From Pavlovales sp. CCMP2436 (taxonomy: Eukaryota; Haptophyta; Pavlovophyceae; Pavlovales): a DNA stretch of 10,549 nt. Location of the stretch: NCBI GenBank assembly GCA_026770615.1, contig MU631395.1, positions 266,329 to 276,877 of the forward strand, given 5' to 3'. Below, piece after piece: positions 6,965 to 10,549 of this stretch. Within the stretch, counting starts at the first letter, position 1. The number at the start of each line of letters is the position of its first letter. A model generated the notes under the pieces. It saw only the letters and a list, made by a program, of their open reading frames with translations, had not been told where the DNA came from and did no database searches. The position numbers and the translations under genes are program-made.

Positions 6965-7754
6965 GTGTGTATGAAGTCCTGGATTGATGTTTGTTTGAAC
7001 TAATCCCTGCCGTAGCCGTCGGTCACCCGGTCAATTCTGATTAGGGAGTGAGTGAGACGCCGACAGCCGACCGGCCGAGAGGGGATCTGTTCGGTAAGGC
7101 CTCATTGAGTCACTTCCCAACGGGAGAGAGTGAGATGTGGCATAGTTATAGTAACTCATGGACATGTGCACCACCGGCACATCCATGGCAAGAAAGAAGA
7201 ATTATCGATGAAGATGACTCTGCGGTATGATCGACAAGGTACCCTCGACAGCTCAGGCCGCACGGCACGAATAAATACAATTTCAAGCCGCATGAATATT
7301 GCACTTTTCCACTGGACCTAGTGGATGCGTAGCGCGCCCCCGGCGTAATTTCGACAGAAGGGCCACCGTAGGCTTCAAGGGCCCGCAACTCACCTCGCAC
7401 CGCGCACAATTTATTCCGCTCGAGATCCGTCATTGTCGACGGTTCATAACGACGTCACTCTTGCGAGTGAATCCGCCGTGCCCGCAGGTACCTTCAGCTG
7501 CGCCTGTGCGCTGAAGGCCCATCACCGGCAAAAAATTACATCGTTGAATTGCCGAAGGTGCCCACACGCCAAATTTGCCGTCACCGCGTCAGGCCCGCCG
7601 GTTTATTTTCCGTCGTTGTCTCCACTGCTGCCCTCATCACTCGCTCGATCTCGAGTGTTTGCGTTTGTCCGCCCTGTAATGAGGCTAATGAACAGCCTCT
7701 GTTCAGTGGCTGAACTGTTCATGAACGGCTAATGTAAACTAGCGATCCAGTTGC
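6965..7754. other. Region without a convincing gene; small hairpins
   Basis: I see no gene that I can support. Two structural items stand out. CCTTCAGC (7491-7498) is the exact inverse of GCTGAAGG (7510-7517), an 8-bp stem. Between about 7681 and 7730 a cluster of overlapping 6-bp inversions occurs (GAGGCT/AGCCTC, TGAACA/TGTTCA, GTTCAG/CTGAAC). A 95-residue minus-strand frame (7146-7433) begins MTDLERNKLC and has an AG-GTGAGT donor-like site 40 bases in, but nothing else supports it. Confidence 0.4.
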
Positions 7755-7836
7755 AAGTGTAAACAACCCGCTTGGGTCTTGTGTGCATACCCCGGAAGTG
7801 TAGACACCCCGATCAGGTCTTGCGTACACACCCCGG
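7755..7836. repeat. 41-bp tandem repeat, two units
   Basis: Units 7755-7795 and 7796-7836 both begin AAGTGTA and end ACCCCGG, sharing the GGTCTTG core with about nine differences. They are diverged, so the duplication is not recent. No coding or regulatory role is evident. Confidence 0.8.
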
Positions 7837-8000
7837 TATTTAGTGATCCACGGAGGAGGTCATTTTAAACAGCCTCTGATGAGATCTGAGCCTGAAAAGG
7901 GGGCAGTGGAATATGCCTAATGTAACTACTCCCCGGTTGTACGTACGATGCATTAATAATGATGTATTGCTGCTGATACATACCATGATTACACACAAAA

Positions 8001-8375
8001 TTTGTGTAGGCAGCAGATTCTGAACGTGCGTTTAACCCTTGAACGGAATAAATTAGGCCTCTGGCAGGGGCCAGCCCCCGCACCCCCGGCCTGCGGCGCT
8101 TAAATTTTTTTGTGTAGGCAGCAGATTCTAAACGTGCGTACGTGTATCCCTTGAACGGAACAAAATAGCCTCTGGCAGGGGCCAGCTCCCGCACCTCCGG
8201 CCTGCGGCGCTCAAATTCTTTTGTGTAGGCAGCAGATTCTGAACGTGCGTGTAACCCTTGAACAGAATAAAATAGCCTCTGGCGGGGGCCAGCCCCCATA
8301 CCCACGGCCTACGGCGCTTAAATTCTTTTGTTTAGGTAGCAGATTGTGAACGTATGTGTAACCCATGAACGGATG
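8001..8375. repeat. ~110-bp tandem repeat array, about 3.4 units
   Basis: Units start with TTTGTGTAGGCAGCAGATTC at 8001 and recur, slightly changed, at 8109, 8220 and 8327 (spacings 108, 111 and 107 bp); the last is cut at about 8373. Each unit has an AT-leaning half (GAACGTGCGT ... CCTTGAACGGAA) and a GC-rich half (CCTCTGGCAGGGGCCAGC ... CGGCCTGCGGCGCT). The minus strand is open through the array (ATG at 8299 to the stop at about 7865), with a ~36-residue repeated peptide (ARSESAAYTK, RRRPGVRGLAPARG). The first two spacings being multiples of three keeps that frame. Coding is possible but unsupported by anything outside the repeat. Confidence 0.9.
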
Positions 8376-8503
8376 TACAGTCATAGACGGACATTAAGAA
8401 AGCTCAGCATTAAGAAACTGAGCCTCATTTTTTGAGCCAGCTAAGCATTGGTTGTATGTAATGTAACTATTGTTTGTATGTATTTTGCTCCGAAAGTGGG
8501 CTA
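8376..8503. mobile_element. Tc1/mariner-like miniature element, copy C (right end missing)
   Basis: The left terminus reads TACAGTCATAGACGGACATT from 8376 (TA at 8376-8377) and matches copy A's terminus in inverted orientation with two mismatches over 27 bases. The interior matches copy B in inverted orientation: GAAACTGAGCCTC, then TTGTATGTAAT, then CTATTGTTTGTATGTA. It interrupts the fourth unit of the tandem array, after GAACGGA. The expected right terminus is not found; similarity stops near 8503, where another inverted-repeat element begins. This copy is therefore truncated. Confidence 0.75.
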
Positions 8504-8996
8504 TGGCTCAGGTCATCCCCTCCCGGCACACGACCATTCATAGCGATTTCCCGAAGCCAGTCACAAAACCTGGCCAGTTAATTTTTAAATTTGGTAATGT
8601 AGGGGGGTTCGACATCTGCAGTATGAGATTCGTATCTAACTTTTCAAAAAGCGACGCCACCAAAAAGTAAGTTACCTCTTAAAATTATGTACAAAACATT
8701 CATTAAAAAAATAATAAAAACGTACGGAAAACTCACATCAAAAAAGTTGTAGGGGGGCTGGTGAACGATTTCAGCATGGCGGATCACCTTTTCAAAAAAG
8801 ATCACCTTGTTAGTCACTGATTTACTACCCCACGCACACGAATTCACAAATTTCTGAAAAATGTGCAAAATAGAAGTCGCCGAGACGAATCCAGCGAGCC
8901 TAGAGCGAGCTCTGGCTTCGAGCATGGAGGCTCGCAATGCTATGAATGGTCGTCCCCCACTTGCGGGCTGGGGGGGGTGACCGAAGCCAGAGCCAG
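8498..8996. mobile_element. ~500-bp terminal-inverted-repeat element (non-autonomous)
   Basis: The left end (8498-8547: GGGCTATGGCTCAGGTCA, then a C-rich tract, then ACGACCATTCATAGC at 8530-8544) is matched in inverse orientation at 8939-8996. GCTATGAATGGTCGT at 8939-8953 is an exact 15-base inverse, followed by a G-rich tract and TGACCGAAGCCAGAGCCA. The right arm is about ten bases longer. A second, internal inversion (GCTCTGGCTTCG near 8909 against CGAAGCCAGAGC near 8982) adds to the foldback. The AT-rich interior holds a diverged direct repeat: GTAGGGGGG ... CTTTTCAAAAA at 8599-8655 and 8749-8799. No transposase or long open frame; no clear target duplication, so the superfamily is unknown. 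Confidence 0.65.
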
Positions 8997-8998
8997 TG

Positions 8999-9013
8999 TT
9001 ATGTTATGTTATG
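8999..9013. repeat. (TTATG)3 microsatellite
   Basis: Three perfect copies of TTATG directly follow the right end of the inverted-repeat element. Short and without evident role. Confidence 0.8.
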
Positions 9014-9249
9014 ATGCCCCTTCTACCGCCGGGTGCGCAGTCTCTGCGTCCAGAAGGCTTCGGTTGTCAGCGTCTGATCGTCACTCTGTTTCTAGCCTCA
9101 GCATCACCATGCGGTGATACTGGTGCGCCGGCAGAGCTCTGAGCAGCCGATTTCGTTCGAGTTTGGTTGAAGATGGGTTCCACTGTGGTGGCTCGACGGG
9201 TAGCCACGTGCAGCGACGCAGCCCTCAGTGCGCCGCATGCCAGTGAAAG

Positions 9250-9510
9250 TTATTGGGACGATTGCGGTGCCGAAGCATCTCCCGCAGATGCCAGTTGCGA
9301 ATCTATATTGCTTGAAAAACCTGCTTCTCCTTCTATTCCTTGTGGTCCAATTGGTCCAGTATTACCCGCTGGTCCTGTATTGCCAATTGGTCCGTGTGGT
9401 CTAGTATTGCCAAGTGGTCCTTGTGGTCCAGTATTGCCAAGTGGACGCCATTCGCTTTCAGTTTCAGTTTCAGTCCGCCGAAATGTACGGTGGAATGCTG
9501 AGTATTCGAG
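9250..9510 (-). CDS. Collagen-like Gly-X-Y fragment (possible exon or gene remnant)
   Basis: On the minus strand an 86-codon stretch is open between stops (TAA at 9250-9252 closes it; TAG lies at 9511-9513 upstream). Within it, positions 9438 down to 9313 read as 14 consecutive Gly-X-Y triplets (GNT, GPQ, GPL, GNT ... GPI, GPQ, GIE, GEA, GFS) with only one Gly replaced (RPH). The last triplets lie outside the 27-bp DNA repeat that produces the first ones yet stay in register, which favours real collagen-like coding over coincidence. There is no in-frame ATG, so it would be an internal or last exon, or a fragment. It is followed by a Ser/Ala/Gln-rich tail. A plus-strand frame (ATG 9173 to about 9514) covers the same DNA but has no regular Gly spacing. 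Confidence 0.5.
   Translation of the reverse strand, partial: LEYSAFHRTFRRTETETESEWRPLGNTGPQGPLGNTRPHGPIGNTGPAGNTGPIGPQGIEGEAGFSSNIDSQLASAGDASAPQSSQ
9336..9445. repeat. 27-bp minisatellite (GGTCCA/GTATTGCCA units)
   Basis: The plus strand repeats GTATTGCCAAGTGGTCCTTG with variants; the last full interval is 27 bp, and partial earlier units occur at shorter multiples of nine. Read on the minus strand, units give GNT-GPQ-GPL type triplets. The unit is a multiple of nine bases, as expected for DNA encoding tripeptide repeats. Confidence 0.7.
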
Positions 9511-9537
9511 CTAACTGAATTTCAGTTTCAGTTTCAG
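9456..9537. repeat. Two (TTTCAG)3 microsatellites
   Basis: TTTCAG is repeated three times at 9456-9473 and again three times at 9520-9537. The first set lies inside the collagen-like open stretch, where it would encode alternating Thr-Glu on the minus strand. Confidence 0.85.
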
Positions 9538-9571
9538 CGTTCAGTAAGGAATTTACGTAGTAGAATGGGCC

Positions 9572-9976
9572 TTAGGTGGGCACCCTTTGGTTAAGTTGGT
9601 TTGGCCCCGCACCTCCCTTCCCGGCGTCTGTATAGCGCTGGGGAGGCGATCGAGACCTCGGACTGAAAAGATCGTCGTCTCTAGGCGAGCTGTCATAGGA
9701 CACGTCATTATAAATTGTTCGTTCAAGTTGCCATAAGGAGGATCCTGCTGACCTAATTCCGGCACAGATCCCCCCTTGGCTGTCTAGCCATGGGTTGTCT
9801 AGTGCCGTCTTTTTGATTGTTCGGCCGAGCGCCCGCGAAGCGGAGTTCGGCCACCCGGTCGGAGATAGATTTGTATTATTGTGCTTATATGGATTCGAGG
9901 TACGAGTACGGACTGTTTCCGGACAAGCCTCGGTCAGGCCCCTCCGGGGCCGTTCTTTAAAAAAGATAACAGGCAA
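9572..9976 (-). other. Unrecognised minus-strand open frame, 134 codons, no ATG
   Basis: This frame is open for about 400 bases but contains no ATG, so it cannot be a complete gene. Its predicted sequence is not low-complexity: it includes NPWLDSQGGICAGIRSAG, then LWQLERTIYNDVSYD and an Arg/Ser-rich end (FSPRSRSPPQRY). I recognise no family. It may be a remnant of a mobile-element protein, an exon, or chance. It ends about 100 bases before the acetolactate synthase start and runs in the opposite direction. Confidence 0.25.
9937..9951. other. Short GC hairpin
   Basis: GGCCCC (9937-9942) is the exact inverse of GGGGCC (9946-9951) with a 3-base loop, followed by CGTTCTTTAAAAAAG. It resembles a bacterial terminator in form, but nothing else here is bacterial, so I give it no function. 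Confidence 0.4.
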
Positions 9977-10023
9977 GGGAGTAGGGCTGCTAATTAAATG
10001 CGATTTATCCAGAATAATCGCGT

Positions 10024-10052
10024 TTAAAAATGTGCACGCGGCACATTTTTAA
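10024..10052. other. Perfect 12-bp inverted repeat upstream of the acetolactate synthase start
   Basis: TTAAAAATGTGC (10024-10035) is exactly inverted as GCACATTTTTAA (10041-10052) around the 5-base loop ACGCG. It ends 27 bases before the ATG at 10079. If transcribed it would form a stable 5' leader hairpin; as DNA it could be a dimeric protein-binding site. Both are inference. A TTGCAG immediately before 10073 could be a 3' splice site of a leader intron, though no pyrimidine tract precedes it. Confidence 0.6.
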
Positions 10053-10078
10053 CCACCGGGGTTGTGTTGCAGACAGCG

Positions 10079-10397
10079 ATGCAGCGCGCGGTTAGGGAAG
10101 CGATGAGGCCGGTGGCGCGCGGGCTGGCGCGCCGCGGGTTCGCCTCGCTGCCTGCGGATGCGCCTAGGGCGGCGCCGATGATTGGCGCACGCATCCTGCA
10201 TGAGGCGCTCATCGAGAACCACGTGGAACACGTGTTCGGCTACTCGGGCGGCGCCAACCTGCCCGTCCTCGACGCCTTCCACCAGTCGCAGATCAGATTC
10301 GTGATGAACCGGTCAGAGCAGTGCTGCGGCCACGCGGCCGAGGGCTACGCCAAGGCCTCGGGTAAGGTCGGCGTCATCCTCACCACCTCGGGCCCAG
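10079..10397 (+). CDS. Acetolactate synthase catalytic subunit, exon 1 (partial gene)
   Basis: This enzyme condenses pyruvate with pyruvate or 2-oxobutyrate, using thiamine diphosphate, as the first common step of valine/leucine and isoleucine synthesis. The exon encodes 106 residues plus one base. Residues 1-23 (MQRAVREAMRPVARGLARRG, then FAS) are Arg-rich with no acidic residue except Glu7, and RRGFAS resembles a mitochondrial presequence cleavage site, so organelle import is likely. From residue 34 the conserved N-terminal domain follows: VEHVFGYSGGANLPVLDA (the family's VFGYPGG block, here with Ser), RSEQCCGHAAEGYAKASGK with the catalytic Glu at residue 80, and TTSGPG. The family usually has RHEQ; here Ser replaces His. 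The ATG at 10079 is the only one giving a presequence. Coding ends at a phase-1 donor, CCAG-GTGCGC, where the family continues A-T-N. The remaining ~550 residues are off the window. GC is much higher than in flanking DNA. A related thiamine-diphosphate oxidase is a less likely alternative. Confidence 0.85.
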
Positions 10398-10549
10398 GTG
10401 CGCTTTGACTTAACGGATTTGGCTTGACTACTTGACTTTACTTGTCCCTTGCATGACTGGATGAGTGGACTGGATGAGTGGACTGGATGAGTGGACTGGA
10501 TGAGTGGACTGGATGAGTGGACTGGATGAGTGGACTGGATGAGTGGACT
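10398..10549 (+). other. Acetolactate synthase intron 1 (5' part)
   Basis: The donor CAG-GTGCGC at 10397/10398 fits the GT consensus and lies in the middle of the conserved SGPGATN block: reading on past it gives GAL and then TGA. The conserved Thr-Asn would come from the next exon, off the window. The intron is GACTT- and GGATGAG-rich and becomes a perfect minisatellite from 10455. Confidence 0.75.
10455..10549. repeat. 13-bp minisatellite in the intron, at least 7 perfect units
   Basis: GACTGGATGAGTG is repeated without any mismatch from 10455 to the window end (95 bases, 7.3 units) and continues beyond it. Complete homogeneity indicates recent expansion or ongoing slippage, so length variation between individuals would be expected. 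Confidence 0.95.

Noticed and set aside
7146..7433. Minus-strand frame starting MTDLERNKLC with an AG-GTGAGT donor-like site 40 bases in
   Set aside because: A single donor match and a short ATG frame are expected by chance over 10 kb; no second exon, acceptor or homology is visible.
7865..8305. 146-codon minus-strand open frame with a repeated ~36-residue peptide
   Set aside because: Most of it is the translation of the ~110-bp tandem array plus adjoining AT-rich sequence. Nothing outside the repeat supports coding, so it is described under the array.
9173..9514. Plus-strand open frame with CGPVLPSG repeats
   Set aside because: It has an ATG and covers the same DNA as the collagen-like stretch, but its glycines are irregularly spaced and it matches no known pattern; the minus-strand Gly-X-Y register is the better explanation.
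1..10549. CRISPR array, tRNA, rRNA or bacterial operon
   Set aside because: The tandem repeats have no regular unique spacers, no cloverleaf or rRNA-like stretch was recognised, and the one clear host gene has a splice donor and a likely targeting peptide.

Overview
The window looks like nuclear DNA from a eukaryote that makes its own branched-chain amino acids (a protist, alga or fungus-like organism; I cannot place it further). The reasons are a host gene with a likely organelle-targeting N-terminus and a GT-type splice donor, a decayed non-LTR retrotransposon, TA-flanked miniature inverted-repeat elements, many tandem repeats and low gene density. No bacterial operon, Shine-Dalgarno-led gene, tRNA, rRNA or CRISPR array was seen.

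Layout, left to right. Positions 1-75 hold the end of a miniature Tc1/mariner-like element (copy A). Positions 76-670 have no gene, only short direct repeats. About 670-5480 is a 5'-truncated, frameshifted non-LTR retrotransposon on the plus strand: linker, reverse transcriptase with the YMDD box, RNase H-like region, a CCHC zinc-knuckle and then an unusually long proline-rich repetitive C-terminal extension. A 167-bp TA-flanked miniature element (copy B, 1200-1366) sits inside the reverse transcriptase. A strong hairpin (5499-5549) follows the last stop codon.

Positions 5550-6140 hold no convincing gene. About 6140-6963 is a GC-rich stretch of internal duplications that reads as a decayed repetitive coding sequence. 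Positions 6964-7740 have only small hairpins. A 41-bp repeat (7755-7836) and a ~110-bp repeat array (8001-8375) follow. The array is cut by a third miniature element (copy C, 8376-8503), which abuts a ~500-bp terminal-inverted-repeat element (8498-8996). A collagen-like Gly-X-Y open stretch lies on the minus strand (9250-9510), followed by an unrecognised minus-strand open frame (9572-9976).

The only apparently intact host gene is at the right end. It is exon 1 of an acetolactate synthase catalytic subunit (10079-10397, plus strand), the first committed step of valine, leucine and isoleucine synthesis. Its first intron begins at 10398 and carries a perfect 13-bp minisatellite running off the window. 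The remainder is mostly an accumulation of nested mobile and repetitive DNA upstream of this gene. The most unusual piece is the proline-rich repeat extension of the retroelement.
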